The notes under the pieces: generated by a model
The model's database searches: none
Told to the model about the DNA's origin: nothing
Seen by the model: the letters and a program-made list of their open reading frames with translations, nothing else
In this document: piece after piece, positions 26,766 through 36,936 of the stretch
Layout of the letters: the number at the start of each line of letters is the position of its first letter
How positions within the stretch are numbered: position 1 is the stretch's first letter
Program-made: the position numbers and the translations under genes
Source of the DNA: Sediminibacterium sp.
GTDB taxonomy: Bacteria; Bacteroidota; Bacteroidia; Chitinophagales; Chitinophagaceae
Length of the DNA: 64,000 bases
NCBI GenBank assembly: GCA_017537025.1
Contig: JAFWCB010000004.1
Location: 401,871 to 465,870, forward strand
Direction of reading: 5' to 3'

Positions 26766-28433
26766 ATGAGCGAAGAAAAGAGTTTGAATTTTATTGAAGA
26801 AATTATTGAAGCCGATATTGCTGCGGGTAAACACAAAACCATCACTACCCGTTTTCCTCCCGAGCCTAATGGGTACCTGCATATTGGTCATGCTAAAAGT
26901 ATTTGCCTCAATTTCGGTTTAGCGAAGAAATATGGAGGTACTACTAATCTAAGGTTCGACGATACCAACCCTGTTACAGAAGATACCGAATATGTAGATA
27001 GTATCAAAGAAGATGTACGTTGGTTAGGTTTTGAATGGGCTCATGAGTTTTATGCCTCCGACTATTTTGAGCAACTTTTTCAATTTGCTGTACAATTGAT
27101 CGAAAAAGGATTGGCTTATGTAGATGATAGTACCAGCGAAGAAATTGCTTCTCAAAAAGGAACACCCACTCAGCCGGGGGTAAGAAATAAATATGCCGAT
27201 AGAAGCATCGAAGAAAATAAAAATTTGTTTTTAGAGATGCGTGCCGGTAAATATGCTGATGGAGCTAAAGTATTACGTGTAAAAATCGATATGTCGTCTC
27301 CCAATATGTTATTGAGGGATCCCATCATTTACAGAATCAAACATGCGAATCATCATAGAACCGGTGATGCCTGGTGTGTGTATCCGATGTATGATTTTGC
27401 GCATGGACAAAGTGATTCTATTGAAAAAATCACCCATTCTATTTGTACTTTAGAATTTGTTCCTCACCGCCCACTATACGATTGGTGTATTGAACAGTTG
27501 GGAACCTTTCCTTCCAAGCAATATGAATTTGCGCGTTTAAACATGACGTATACCGTTATGAGTAAGCGTAAATTATTACAACTTGTAAATGAAAATCATG
27601 TGCAGGGCTGGGATGATCCTCGCATGAGTACAATAAGCGGTATGCGTAGGAGGGGATACCCTGCTGCCAGTATCAGAGAATTTTGTGAAAGAATAGGTGT
27701 TGCTAAAAGAGAGAATCTTATTGATGTTGGGCTATTAGAGTTTTGTGTGCGGGAAGAACTGAATAAAAAAGCTTTACGCCGTATGGTTGTATTTGATCCT
27801 ATCAAAATTGTTATCACTAATTATACAGAAAGCGAAGAATGGTTGGATAGTGAAAATAATCCTGAAGACCCGAATGGGGGAACGCGTAAAATTCCTTTCA
27901 GTAAAGAAATTTTTATTGAAGCGGAAGACTTTATGGAAAATCCACCCAAGAAATATTTCCGATTGGCTCCACAACAAATGGTTCGTTTAAAAAGCGCCTA
28001 TATCATTCAATGTAATGAGGTAATAAAAAATGAGGATGGCAGTATCAAAGAAATACATTGTACGTATATTCCCGAAAGTAAGAGTGGTTCCGATACTTCA
28101 GGGATTCATGTAAAAGGTACTTTGCATTGGGTAAGCCGAGCCCACGCCATTAAAGCAGAAGTGCGATTGTACGATAGATTATTTCAGGTAGAAAATGTGG
28201 CGGAAGCAGAAGGAGATTTTAAAGACCATATCAATCCCGATTCTTTGCAAATTATAACAGGAGCTTTGGCAGAACCTGCTTTAGCCAATGATTCAAAAGA
28301 TCATTCCTTTCAATTTTTAAGAAAGGGTTATTTTGTAATTGATAAAGACAGCAGCGACGATAAATTAGTTTTCAATAGAACGGTAACCTTGAAAGATACC
28401 TGGGCTAAAGAAGTTAAAAAATCGAATGGATAA
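26766..28433 (+). CDS. glnS: Glutaminyl-tRNA synthetase
   Basis: From the ATG at 26766 the protein has 555 residues. The class I motifs are HIGH at 39-42 within RFPPEPNGYLHIGHAKS (the GlnRS rather than GluRS signature) and MSKRK at 265-269. The DPIIYRIKHANHHRTGDAWCVYPMYDFAHG stretch and the C-terminal anticodon-binding beta barrels are complete. It charges tRNA-Gln directly, so the GatCAB amidation route is not needed for glutamine. The next gene starts 8 bases before its stop. Confidence 0.97.
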   Translation: MSEEKSLNFIEEIIEADIAAGKHKTITTRFPPEPNGYLHIGHAKSICLNFGLAKKYGGTTNLRFDDTNPVTEDTEYVDSIKEDVRWLGFEWAHEFYASDYFEQLFQFAVQLIEKGLAYVDDSTSEEIASQKGTPTQPGVRNKYADRSIEENKNLFLEMRAGKYADGAKVLRVKIDMSSPNMLLRDPIIYRIKHANHHRTGDAWCVYPMYDFAHGQSDSIEKITHSICTLEFVPHRPLYDWCIEQLGTFPSKQYEFARLNMTYTVMSKRKLLQLVNENHVQGWDDPRMSTISGMRRRGYPAASIREFCERIGVAKRENLIDVGLLEFCVREELNKKALRRMVVFDPIKIVITNYTESEEWLDSENNPEDPNGGTRKIPFSKEIFIEAEDFMENPPKKYFRLAPQQMVRLKSAYIIQCNEVIKNEDGSIKEIHCTYIPESKSGSDTSGIHVKGTLHWVSRAHAIKAEVRLYDRLFQVENVAEAEGDFKDHINPDSLQIITGALAEPALANDSKDHSFQFLRKGYFVIDKDSSDDKLVFNRTVTLKDTWAKEVKKSNG

Positions 28434-29259
28434 AAAGATTCCGATTGATACGATCGATTTGTTTCCCGCACTCGACCATCTATTGATCGAATTGCTCAAA
28501 TCATTATCACCGGCTGAATGGAATCGAAATACTATTGCTAAAAAATGGACTATTAAGGATATCGCTGCTCACATGCTCGATACGAATATGCGTACGATCT
28601 CTTATATGAGAGATCAGTATACTTATGCAGCCAATACCGATATCCAAAATCATCAACAGCTTGTTAATTATATAAACGACCTGAATGCAAGTTGGGTATT
28701 GGCATTTAAAAGGGTTAGTCCTGCTATTATTATTGAACTACTACAAGGCAGTAATAAAATATACTTTGAAACTATCAGTAAACTGGATCCCTGGGAAGAT
28801 GCCATATACCCAGTTTCATGGGTAGGTGAAACAAAATCTAAGAACTGGTTTTATATTGCGAGAGAGTATACGGAAAGATATATCCATCAGCAGCAAATTA
28901 GAGATGCTTTGGGTAAGGATGAATTGTATGCGCCGGATTTATTTCATCCCTTTATCAATACTTTGATGGTTGCTTTGCCTTATACGTATCGCAACACCTT
29001 AGCTTTGGAGGGTACCACGGTTAGTGTTCAGGTATCTTCTGCAGGTGGCGGTTGTTGGACTATCCAAAAAAAACGGCGCGGTTGGGAATTTATTCAACCT
29101 ATGCCTTCAGCAGATGCTGTAGTTGATATGCGACCTGATACCGCGTGGAAATTATTCTCAAAAGGTATAACCCCCAAAGAAGCTTTATCTGACGTTACTA
29201 TTGTTGGTAATAAAGATCTGGCCATTGTATCTTTACAAATGGTATCGGTAATTGCCTAA
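28426..29259 (+). CDS. DinB-like/maleylpyruvate isomerase N-terminal domain protein
   Basis: The 277-residue protein has an N-terminal four-helix domain of the DinB/MDMPI superfamily. Putative metal ligands are His49 (WTIKDIAAHMLD) and Glu150 and His154 (EYTERYIHQQQ), the same H...ExxxH pattern as in mycothiol-dependent maleylpyruvate isomerase. The C-terminal part (from about 185) is a beta-rich domain of the kind found after this domain in other members. Family knowledge: such proteins are thiol-dependent transferases or isomerases, but Bacteroidota make no mycothiol, so the substrate and thiol are unknown. It overlaps glnS by 8 bases and is followed 11 bases on by the PQQ dehydrogenase gene. 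Confidence 0.75.
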   Translation: MDKKIPIDTIDLFPALDHLLIELLKSLSPAEWNRNTIAKKWTIKDIAAHMLDTNMRTISYMRDQYTYAANTDIQNHQQLVNYINDLNASWVLAFKRVSPAIIIELLQGSNKIYFETISKLDPWEDAIYPVSWVGETKSKNWFYIAREYTERYIHQQQIRDALGKDELYAPDLFHPFINTLMVALPYTYRNTLALEGTTVSVQVSSAGGGCWTIQKKRRGWEFIQPMPSADAVVDMRPDTAWKLFSKGITPKEALSDVTIVGNKDLAIVSLQMVSVIA

Positions 29260-29270
29260 AATGCCAGCTC

Positions 29271-31418
29271 ATGCGACTGCTTGTAATTCTATTTTTAATT
29301 ATTGTTGAAATTTCTTGTTCAACAAAAAAATCATACGATAATTGGGAAGTGTATGGTGGTAATAATGAAAATAATCACTACAGTTCTCTCGCAGCAATAG
29401 ATACCAATAATGTAAGTCAACTTCAATTAGCTTGGGAGTATCATTGCGGAGACGCTGATAGTATGACGCAAATACAGGTTAATCCCATCATTATTAATGG
29501 TGTATTCTTTGGCGTATCACCTAAACTCAAATTATTTGCTCTAGATGCAAAGAATGGGAAAAAATTTTGGGAATTCGATCCTGCAACTTTTGGTAATAGT
29601 GAGATACAGGGGAAAGGATATTTTTCAATGAATGTATGTAGGGGAGTAGCGGTGTATAAAGCTAATAACGGCAATCGTATTTTTTATGCCGCAGGTGCCA
29701 GGCTCTTTTGTATTGACGCTAATTCGGGCAAGCCAATTACAAATTTTGGTAATAATGGTTTTATTGATTTACATGATGGGTTAGGCGAACGAGCAAAAAA
29801 TTTATATGTTGCTTCTACAACACCCGGGACTATTTATAAAGATAAAATTGTAATAGGTGTTAGGGTAGCAGAAGAAGCTGCTGCTGCAGCCGGTTATATA
29901 AGAGCTTATAATGTTCATTCAGGTAAGCTGGAGTGGACCTTTCATACCATTCCTTATCCCGGTGAAACAGGATATGAAAGCTGGGAAGATTCCACTGCCT
30001 ATAAATATATTGGTGGTGCTAATACATGGGCCGGCTTTAGTATGGATGAAAAACGGGGCATCGTATTTGCCCCAATCGGCTCTGCCACCTATGATTTCTA
30101 TGGAGGTAAAAGAAAAGGAGCAAACTTGTTTGCTAACTCCATTGTTGCCTTAGATATTGAAACCGGTAAGTTAAAATGGTATTTTCAAACAGTACATCAC
30201 GATTTGTGGGATAGAGATCTACCCACTGCCCCGATCTTAACACAAGTTCAAAAAGAAAATAAGAAAGTTGATGTTGTTATTCAATTAACAAAAACAGGTT
30301 TTGCTTTTATATTAGATAGAGAATCGGGAAAACCAATTTTTGAGGTAGAAGAAAAAACAGTTCCTACTTCTTCTTCTTTATTAGGCGAAAAAGTATACCC
30401 AACTCAACCACAACCTAAGTTACCATTGCCTTTTGTTAGGCAACAGTTTAGCGAGAAAGATATCAATCAGTTGATAAGTATTGAAAGTAGAAAAAAGATT
30501 AAACAAAAATTGGATAGCCTCATGCCTTATCATTTGTTTCAGCCTCCGTCTTCAAAAGGAACTATTATTTTTCCGGGTTATGATGGGGGAGCTGAATGGG
30601 GCGGCGGGGCAGTTGATCCCACTACCGGTCTTTTATATGTGAATGCTAGTGAAATGCCCTGGATATTAACCATGTTACCGACTGTAGAAAAAAAGAATAA
30701 AGAAACGAATCTAATAGCCGGTAAAAGAGTATACACGAATAACTGTGTTCAATGTCATGCTCCAAATTTACAAGGTGCGGGTAATTACCCCTCTTTAATT
30801 GGAGTAGATAAGAAATATAATGATGCTTCATTGTTAGCACTTTTACAATCAGGAAGACGGATGATGCCTGCTATGACACAGTTATCGGATGCCGAAAAAA
30901 AAGCGGTTATTTATTTTATCACCAACAACAAAAAAGAAGGGCAAAAGCCATTTACCGGAACTGATGAGGCATTAGCAAAATGGTATCATTTACCATATAC
31001 ATCTACAGGATATAAAAAATTTCTAACACCCGAAGGATATCCTGCCATAGACACGCCTTGGGGTACATTAAGTGCTATTGATTTAAACACGGGACAATTG
31101 ACCTGGCGAAAAACCTTAGGGGATTATGCGGAATTCAAAGCGAGAGGAATTCATACCGGTACAGAAAATTATGGCGGTGCTGTGGTAACTGCCGGAGGTC
31201 TTGTTTTTATTGCTGCAACCAGTGATGCAAAATTTCGTGCCTACAACAAAATAGACGGTCGATTAATTTGGGAAACGGATTTACCGGCAGCAGGTTTTGC
31301 AACACCAGCGGTATATGCGATAGACGGTCAACAATATATTGCTATAGCCTGCGGTGGAGGAAAATTAAAAAAGCGTACGGGCGACAGTTACAGGATTTAT
31401 ACAGTTCCGAAGAAATAA
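29271..31418 (+). CDS. PQQ-dependent dehydrogenase lipoprotein with an inserted heme c domain
   Basis: The 715-residue protein begins with a lipobox leader (VILFLIIVEISC; Cys16 is the likely lipid anchor). Tryptophan-docking propeller blades follow, with WEVYGGNNENNHYSSL, FWEFDPATFG and QTVHHDLWDRDLPTAP. A cytochrome c segment is inserted between blades, with heme-binding Cys492, Cys495 and His496 (NNCVQCHAPNLQG) and a distal Met in GRRMMPAM. Family knowledge: these quinoproteins oxidise alcohols or sugars in the periplasm and pass electrons through the attached heme to the respiratory chain. The substrate cannot be told. No pqq biosynthesis gene is in the window. The C-terminal blades (GTENYGGAVVTAGGLVFIAATSD) are complete. 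Confidence 0.9.
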   Translation: MRLLVILFLIIVEISCSTKKSYDNWEVYGGNNENNHYSSLAAIDTNNVSQLQLAWEYHCGDADSMTQIQVNPIIINGVFFGVSPKLKLFALDAKNGKKFWEFDPATFGNSEIQGKGYFSMNVCRGVAVYKANNGNRIFYAAGARLFCIDANSGKPITNFGNNGFIDLHDGLGERAKNLYVASTTPGTIYKDKIVIGVRVAEEAAAAAGYIRAYNVHSGKLEWTFHTIPYPGETGYESWEDSTAYKYIGGANTWAGFSMDEKRGIVFAPIGSATYDFYGGKRKGANLFANSIVALDIETGKLKWYFQTVHHDLWDRDLPTAPILTQVQKENKKVDVVIQLTKTGFAFILDRESGKPIFEVEEKTVPTSSSLLGEKVYPTQPQPKLPLPFVRQQFSEKDINQLISIESRKKIKQKLDSLMPYHLFQPPSSKGTIIFPGYDGGAEWGGGAVDPTTGLLYVNASEMPWILTMLPTVEKKNKETNLIAGKRVYTNNCVQCHAPNLQGAGNYPSLIGVDKKYNDASLLALLQSGRRMMPAMTQLSDAEKKAVIYFITNNKKEGQKPFTGTDEALAKWYHLPYTSTGYKKFLTPEGYPAIDTPWGTLSAIDLNTGQLTWRKTLGDYAEFKARGIHTGTENYGGAVVTAGGLVFIAATSDAKFRAYNKIDGRLIWETDLPAAGFATPAVYAIDGQQYIAIACGGGKLKKRTGDSYRIYTVPKK

Positions 31419-31424
31419 GCTTTA

Positions 31425-31646
31425 TTAAAAGTTTTTGAGCGGGTTTCTTCTTGCGGCTAATACATAATTTTTTATGTTTACCCAAAATGCCAAAATCATG
31501 TAAATGATTACAGGAGAACCCATGGTAAGAAAGGAAATGTAGATAAACCACATCCGTATTTTTGAGGAAGCGATACCGAGCCTTTCACCAATGGCATTAC
31601 ACACACCAAAAGCTCGGAGCTCTAAAAACTCTCTTATTTTTTCCAT
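31425..31646 (-). CDS. Small PspC-domain membrane protein
   Basis: The 73-residue protein matches the PspC domain: an N-terminal amphipathic part with GVCNAIGERLGIASSKIRMWFIYISFLTMGSPVIIYMILAFWV as its core, which spans two short hydrophobic stretches. Family knowledge: PspC domains belong to the phage-shock/envelope-stress response or act as small toxin-like membrane proteins. No pspA or pspB is adjacent. It is convergent with the PQQ dehydrogenase gene, six bases apart. Confidence 0.85.
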   Translation of the reverse strand: MEKIREFLELRAFGVCNAIGERLGIASSKIRMWFIYISFLTMGSPVIIYMILAFWVNIKNYVLAARRNPLKNF

Positions 31647-31736
31647 AAATAACTTTTAGCGGGGTTTGTAGTCAAAATTAAACAGAATATTGCTATAAAA
31701 GTTCAAACTAGCCTTTTTAAAGCCCTTCATTTTTTG

Positions 31737-31744
31737 TAAATTTG
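31737..31744 (+). promoter_or_regulatory. -7 promoter box of acnA (TAAATTTG)
   Basis: TAAATTTG matches TAnnTTTG and lies 39 bases before the aconitase ATG, in a 137-base gap after the divergent PspC gene. No clear -33 TTTG is at the usual spacing. Confidence 0.5.
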
Positions 31745-31783
31745 CTTTTTATTGCATTGCTAATCTCAAACTAATTATCAGCC

Positions 31784-34051
31784 ATGGCTTTCGACATTGA
31801 AATGATCCGCAAAGTATATGCGGAAATGCCCGGAAAAGTAGACGCAGCCCGTAAAGCATTGGGCAGGCCCCTCACTTTATCGGAGAAAATATTATTTGCG
31901 CATCTTCATCCCGATCAAAAACTAAGTAATTTTGAGAGAGGCAAGAGTTATGTAGATTTTGCTCCTGACCGTGTTGCCATGCAAGATGCTACCGCTCAAA
32001 TGGCTTTATTGCAGTTTATGCAAGCGGGTAGGCCAAAAGTAGCAGTTCCCTCTACTGTGCATTGCGATCACTTAATTACCGCAAAATTAGAAGCTAAAAA
32101 AGATCTTGAGGTAGCCAATGCAGAAAGTAAAGAAGTGTACGATTTCTTAGCGTCTGTTTCCAATAAATATGGCATTGGTTTTTGGAAGCCGGGTGCCGGT
32201 ATTATTCACCAGGTAGTACTTGAGAACTATGCCTTTCCCGGTGGTATGATGATTGGTACGGATTCTCATACCGTAAATGCAGGTGGTTTAGGTATGGTAG
32301 CCATTGGGGTAGGTGGTGCTGATGCTTGCGATGTAATGGCAGGGTTGGCTTGGGAACTTAAATGGCCTAAACTTATCGGCGTAAAACTTACCGGTAAGTT
32401 AAGCGGGTGGACTGCACCCAAAGATGTGATATTAAAAGTAGCAGGTATTCTTACCGTTAAAGGTGGTACCGGTGCTATTGTTGAATATTTTGGGGAAGGT
32501 GCCGTAGCTATGAGCTGTACCGGTAAAGGTACCATTTGTAATATGGGAGCCGAAATAGGTGCTACCACTTCTACTTTTGGTTATGATGAAAGTATGAGCA
32601 GGTATTTGAAAGCGACCGGTAGAGCAGAAGTAGCTGAATTGGCAGATCATATTAAAGAACATCTTACTGCAGATCCGGAAGTGTATTCTAACCCATCTGC
32701 CTATTTTGATGAATTAATAGAAATTAACTTAAGTGAATTAGAGCCGCACTTAAATGGCCCGTTCACTCCAGACCTGGCTACCCCGATATCTAAAATGAAA
32801 GAAGTTGCCGCTGCTAATGGATGGCCTACTAAAGTTGAAGTGGGTTTAATTGGTAGCTGTACCAACTCTTCTTATGAAGATATTAGCAGAGCTGTTAGTT
32901 TGGCTAAACAGGTTTCAGAAAAAGGATTAAAAACAAAAGCACAATATACGATCACTCCCGGCAGTGAGCAGGTACGCTATACCATTGAAAGAGATGGATT
33001 TTTAGAAGTGTTTGATAAAATTGGGGCAACAGTATTTGCTAATGCATGCGGACCTTGTATTGGAATGTGGGATAGAGTAGGTGCCGAAAAACAAGAACGC
33101 AATACCATTGTACATAGTTTCAATAGAAATTTTGCGAAAAGAGCCGATGGTAACCCGAACACCATGGCTTTTGTGGCTAGTCCGGAATTGGTTACAGCCC
33201 TAGCAATTGCAGGTGATTTAACTTTCAACCCAATTACAGATACCCTAACAAATGAAAAAGGGGAGCAGGTGAAATTAGATGAGCCTAGCGGACAAGAATT
33301 ACCTGCACGTGGTTTTGCAGTAGAAGACGCCGGATATCAGGCACCCGCTGCAGATGGAAGCGGCGTAAACGTGATTGTAGAACCCACCAGTAAGCGCTTA
33401 CAATTATTAGATCCTTTTGCACCCTGGGAAGGAACGGATTTAAAAGGATTGAAATTATTGATTAAAGCAAAAGGAAAATGTACAACCGATCATATTTCTA
33501 TGGCCGGACCTTGGTTGAAATTCCGTGGTCATTTAGATAATATTTCGAATAATATGTTGATCGGTGCTGTGAATTATTTCAATGATAAAACAGACAATGT
33601 TAAAAATCAATTGACTAATGAATATGGCCCTGTTCCAGCAACACAAAGAGCCTATAAAGCATCAGGTATTGGTTCAATTGTAGTAGGAGATGAAAACTAT
33701 GGAGAGGGTAGCTCTCGCGAACACGCCGCTATGGAGCCCCGTCATTTAGGTGTAAGAGCCATATTGGTAAAGTCTTTTGCTCGTATTCATGAAACGAATC
33801 TGAAAAAGCAAGGTATGTTAGCATTAACCTTTGCCGATAAAAATGATTACGAAAAAATTCAGGAGAATGATACCATTGATATTCTTGGATTAACAGATTT
33901 TGCACCCGGTAAACCATTACAAATTGTATTACATCATGCAGATGGAACCAACGATAGCATCACTGTAAATCATACCTATAATGAACAACAAATCGAGTGG
34001 TTCAAAGCAGGTGGTGCACTCAATATCATTAGGAAGCAAGTAGCCGGCTAA
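31784..34051 (+). CDS. acnA: Aconitate hydratase (mitochondrial type)
   Basis: The 755-residue protein is a full aconitase of the mitochondrial-type family. It shows [35 protein letters not shown], the cluster cysteines in [14 protein letters not shown] and [13 protein letters not shown] (three Cys ligands of the 4Fe-4S cluster), and the C-terminal swivel domain with [22 protein letters not shown]. It isomerises citrate to isocitrate in the TCA cycle, feeding the isocitrate dehydrogenase encoded near 5.6 kb. It is monocistronic, with its own promoter box and a strong terminator. Confidence 0.97.
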   Translation: MAFDIEMIRKVYAEMPGKVDAARKALGRPLTLSEKILFAHLHPDQKLSNFERGKSYVDFAPDRVAMQDATAQMALLQFMQAGRPKVAVPSTVHCDHLITAKLEAKKDLEVANAESKEVYDFLASVSNKYGIGFWKPGAGIIHQVVLENYAFPGGMMIGTDSHTVNAGGLGMVAIGVGGADACDVMAGLAWELKWPKLIGVKLTGKLSGWTAPKDVILKVAGILTVKGGTGAIVEYFGEGAVAMSCTGKGTICNMGAEIGATTSTFGYDESMSRYLKATGRAEVAELADHIKEHLTADPEVYSNPSAYFDELIEINLSELEPHLNGPFTPDLATPISKMKEVAAANGWPTKVEVGLIGSCTNSSYEDISRAVSLAKQVSEKGLKTKAQYTITPGSEQVRYTIERDGFLEVFDKIGATVFANACGPCIGMWDRVGAEKQERNTIVHSFNRNFAKRADGNPNTMAFVASPELVTALAIAGDLTFNPITDTLTNEKGEQVKLDEPSGQELPARGFAVEDAGYQAPAADGSGVNVIVEPTSKRLQLLDPFAPWEGTDLKGLKLLIKAKGKCTTDHISMAGPWLKFRGHLDNISNNMLIGAVNYFNDKTDNVKNQLTNEYGPVPATQRAYKASGIGSIVVGDENYGEGSSREHAAMEPRHLGVRAILVKSFARIHETNLKKQGMLALTFADKNDYEKIQENDTIDILGLTDFAPGKPLQIVLHHADGTNDSITVNHTYNEQQIEWFKAGGALNIIRKQVAG

Positions 34052-34078
34052 TGTAATAGTTTACGCATAAATAAATTG

Positions 34079-34106
34079 GCCCTTGATTAATTTCAAGGGC
34101 TTTTTT
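34079..34106 (+). terminator. Intrinsic terminator of acnA
   Basis: A perfect 8-bp stem (GCCCTTGA at 34079-34086 with TCAAGGGC at 34093-34100) and a 6-base loop are followed by six T residues, 28 bases after the acnA stop. Confidence 0.92.
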
Positions 34107-34142
34107 GTAAAAAAGAGTATCTTAACGATATAAAATGTAAGT

Positions 34143-35567
34143 ATGGCTTTGAGTAGGTTTTGGTTGGTAATCATATTAGGGTCAATTACCTATATATTGG
34201 CTTTGTTGTTCAGTGGTAATTATTACTCTATTGAATTTGCAGTAAATGGTAAAAAAGATGATCCCATCGTTAAAAAAGAAGTTTATTTAAACAGCTTACC
34301 TCAATCTATTCAAGACACACTCAAAAAAGTAAAAGAAGGTAAATATGCAGTCGGGAAGGATAGCTTATATATACTCGATAATTCGGTTGTGAAAATATGT
34401 GTAGGTAAGCAAGCTACTGATGGCATATTACCCACAGCCAAAAATACCATATTCGATTTATTATTGCCCCTCATTGCTTATCTCTCTTTTTTCTGCGGTA
34501 TTCTTCAGTTGTTGATTGATAGTGGGGCATCGCAACGATTGGCAAAATTATTGAGTCCAATTTTTATAAAAGTATTTCCGGAAATACCTAAAGATCATCC
34601 TGCTATCTCTTACATGATGCTGAACTTTGCTGCTAATTTTTTGGGGTTAGATAGTGCTGCCACACCGTTCGGATTGAAAGCTATGGAGAGCTTACAAGAA
34701 ATCAATCCCGATAAAGATAAAGCCAGTAATAGCCAAATCATGTTCATGTGCTTACATGCAGCAGGCTTAACCTTAATACCAACATCTATTATTGGATATA
34801 GGGCTGCACAACATGCCGCAAACCCTGCCGATGTAATGCTACCTTGTATTATTACATCATTTGTTGGCACGATAGCCGCCTTGGTTATTGTGGGAATAAG
34901 ACAGCGAATTAAATTACTGAATATTACATTAGTTATAAGTATTGGTGCTGTAGTTGGGATCATCACCGGGTTACTTTTTTATATTACCCGTTTAGATTTG
35001 ATAAGCAAAGGACATTTTACCGGTAATCTATCGAACGTACTTTTATTGGGTATTATTTTTATTATTCTCGCTTATAGTTTTTTGCGCGAAAAAAGATTTA
35101 CCGATCAGGGTAAGAATATTTTTAACTCATTTGTAGAGGGCGCTTATGATGGATTAAAAACGGGAAGAACTATTTTTCCTTATATACTAGGGATGCTAGT
35201 GGCTATCTCTTTATTTAGGAATAGCGGTGTGTTTGAAATATTAGCCGGTTTATTAGCTAAAGCGTTTTTAGCTATTGGTGTTTCAAAAGAAATTGTAGAC
35301 GCTTTACCCATCGCTATTCTAAGACCTTTTAATGCAGCCGGAAGCAGAGGGTTTTTAATTGATGCTATGCGTACTTATGGAGCAGATTCTTTTACAGGAA
35401 GGTTAGCATGTGTATTTCAGTGTGCAGCGGAAACAACATTTTATGTAATTGCAGTTTATTTTGGAAGTATCAAAGTGAAGAATACGAGATATACTTTAGG
35501 AACCATGCTACTGGTTGATTTGATATGTGTATTTGCCGCCATTTTCTTATGCTTATTATTCTTTTAA
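34143..35567 (+). CDS. SpmA-SpmB fusion, nucleoside-recognition (Gate) domain membrane protein
   Basis: The 474-residue protein has about ten membrane helices and two Gate-type halves. The first includes AYLSFFCGILQLLIDSGASQRLAKLLSP and NFAANFLGLDSAATPFGLKAMESLQ (SpmA-like). The second includes EGAYDGLKTGRTIFPYILGMLVAI and ILRPFNAAGSRGF (SpmB-like). Family knowledge: SpmA and SpmB are separate spore-maturation proteins in Bacillus, while Bacteroidota carry a fusion of unknown transport role; these bacteria do not sporulate. It is followed 3 bases later by the DUF3592-like gene, probably in one transcript. Confidence 0.85.
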   Translation: MALSRFWLVIILGSITYILALLFSGNYYSIEFAVNGKKDDPIVKKEVYLNSLPQSIQDTLKKVKEGKYAVGKDSLYILDNSVVKICVGKQATDGILPTAKNTIFDLLLPLIAYLSFFCGILQLLIDSGASQRLAKLLSPIFIKVFPEIPKDHPAISYMMLNFAANFLGLDSAATPFGLKAMESLQEINPDKDKASNSQIMFMCLHAAGLTLIPTSIIGYRAAQHAANPADVMLPCIITSFVGTIAALVIVGIRQRIKLLNITLVISIGAVVGIITGLLFYITRLDLISKGHFTGNLSNVLLLGIIFIILAYSFLREKRFTDQGKNIFNSFVEGAYDGLKTGRTIFPYILGMLVAISLFRNSGVFEILAGLLAKAFLAIGVSKEIVDALPIAILRPFNAAGSRGFLIDAMRTYGADSFTGRLACVFQCAAETTFYVIAVYFGSIKVKNTRYTLGTMLLVDLICVFAAIFLCLLFF

Positions 35568-35570
35568 ACG

Positions 35571-36002
35571 GTGTATAAATCAATTTTAAGTTTATACCTG
35601 ATCATTTTCGGGTGTTATATTTTATTTACGCGTGTGCCCGATTATTTTGATGGCGAGTTATACCCTGCAACTATCACATTTGTAAAAGATACCAATGGTA
35701 TTGTTATACCCATGGCAAAGTATAATTACGAAGGGAAGGAGTTTACCATTGACGCGCGTTATTTTCCGTATCGCTATAATAATGGTGATCGTATCACTGT
35801 AATTCTTGAAAAGGAGCATCCGCAAAAAGCGGCCATATACAGGCTGGGAGGTTATTGGTTAAGTTGGGGAGAATTAATAGGATCAATCATTGCAGCCATT
35901 TTGCTATTCCAAGTAGCTGTTTCTATTACCAAAAACCCAACCCCAGAAGCTCTTTTAGAGCAGTTAAGCTATACAAAAGAGAAGAAAACTAAGTATGAAT
36001 AA
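35571..36002 (+). CDS. Small membrane protein, DUF3592-like
   Basis: The 143-residue protein starts with GTG at 35571, three bases after the previous stop; no ATG is available. It has a membrane helix at each end (about 4-20 and 103-122) and between them a beta domain (YPATITFVKDTNGIVIPMAKYNYEGKEFTIDA, then GDRITVILEKEHPQKAAIYRLGGYW) like DUF3592 proteins. The function is unknown. The close spacing suggests it works with the SpmA-SpmB protein. After its stop there is a purine/pyrimidine-rich stretch of repeated words to about 36060. Confidence 0.6.
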   Translation: MYKSILSLYLIIFGCYILFTRVPDYFDGELYPATITFVKDTNGIVIPMAKYNYEGKEFTIDARYFPYRYNNGDRITVILEKEHPQKAAIYRLGGYWLSWGELIGSIIAAILLFQVAVSITKNPTPEALLEQLSYTKEKKTKYE

Positions 36003-36064
36003 GCGATAAGGGATAAGCTATGAGCTATAGGGGCTACTATTACCTTTTACCTTTCACCTTTCCT

Positions 36065-36880
36065 CTAATAGTATTTCCTATGAAGATTATATAACACCTC
36101 CCTTCCCAAAGCAGTCATCCCCTTCGTAGTATCTTGTAAAAAATGTCGCTTGAAAGCAATGATAGCTGCACTGGTATCTTTCACATCGAATCCAACGATC
36201 CGGAGCCCATCTATATGATTAAAAGTTTCAGGAACAGGTGCTCTCACGGAATCATACCAAAGACCATAACCTTTATCTGCTAATAGTTTCCAAGGGAAGC
36301 GCCAATTCGGATCGTTTTTGCGAGTAGGAGCAATATCTCCATGTCCGATGAAATTAGCAGTGGGAATATTATATGTTCTTTTTAATTTTTCGAGTACAAC
36401 TAATAAACTGTTGATCTGTAAACTATCAAAATAATGATATCCATCGTTATCTAATTCAATACCAATAGAGGCCGAATTCATATCTAACTGATTTCCCCAT
36501 CTACTAATCCCTGCATGCCAGGCACGTAAATAATCGTTCAACATTTGATAAACAATCCCGTCTTTACCGATTACATAATGGGCGCTTACCTGGGTACGCG
36601 GAAGGGTAAAAGTTTTTAAAGTTTCCTCAGTAGAATGCTGCGCGGTGTGATGTATAATCACATAACTCGGTTTGCGCATATTGAAATTAGTAGTGCCTAC
36701 AAAATAGGGTGATTGTTTTAAGGAGTCGGTTAGGCTTGAATCAACAGGTTGTTTTCGCAACATGGCCGCATACTGTTTAGCCTGATTACGATACGATTGA
36801 TTGGTTTCTTTATATGGATTTCTGGAACAGGAAAAGAATGCTATGAGCAGCAATAAGCATGCAGTTAGTTGTTTTTTCAT
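36065..36880 (-). CDS. AmpD-like N-acetylmuramoyl-L-alanine amidase lipoprotein (Amidase_2)
   Basis: The 271-residue protein has a lipobox leader ending in LLIAFFSC, so Cys18 is probably lipidated. The Amidase_2 zinc site is visible: His in YVIIHHTAQHS, His in FIGHGDIAPTRKNDPNW and Asp in the same KNDPNW motif, matching AmpD His34, His154 and Asp164. Family knowledge: it cleaves stem peptides from muropeptides; a lipidated periplasmic form suggests wall turnover rather than cytosolic recycling. It is distinct from the Amidase_3 enzyme encoded at 19.9-20.9 kb. It is divergent from the acyl-CoA dehydrogenase gene. Confidence 0.92.
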   Translation of the reverse strand: MKKQLTACLLLLIAFFSCSRNPYKETNQSYRNQAKQYAAMLRKQPVDSSLTDSLKQSPYFVGTTNFNMRKPSYVIIHHTAQHSTEETLKTFTLPRTQVSAHYVIGKDGIVYQMLNDYLRAWHAGISRWGNQLDMNSASIGIELDNDGYHYFDSLQINSLLVVLEKLKRTYNIPTANFIGHGDIAPTRKNDPNWRFPWKLLADKGYGLWYDSVRAPVPETFNHIDGLRIVGFDVKDTSAAIIAFKRHFLQDTTKGMTALGREVLYNLHRKYY

Positions 36881-36902
36881 TCCGAAAATTAATCAATTAT
36901 TT

Positions 36903-36936
36903 TTTGTGTACGCTAACATCTGTTAGCTTATTTTTG
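36903..36936 (+). promoter_or_regulatory. Promoter of the acyl-CoA dehydrogenase gene with an internal palindromic operator
   Basis: TTTG (36903-36906) and TATTTTTG (36929-36936) form a -33/-7 pair with a 22-base gap. Inside the gap lies a perfect palindrome, GCTAACA-TC-TGTTAGC (36912-36927). Its position over the promoter spacer is that of a repressor operator, probably of TetR type; the regulator is not encoded in the window. The -7 box ends 19 bases before the ATG at 36956. Confidence 0.65.
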
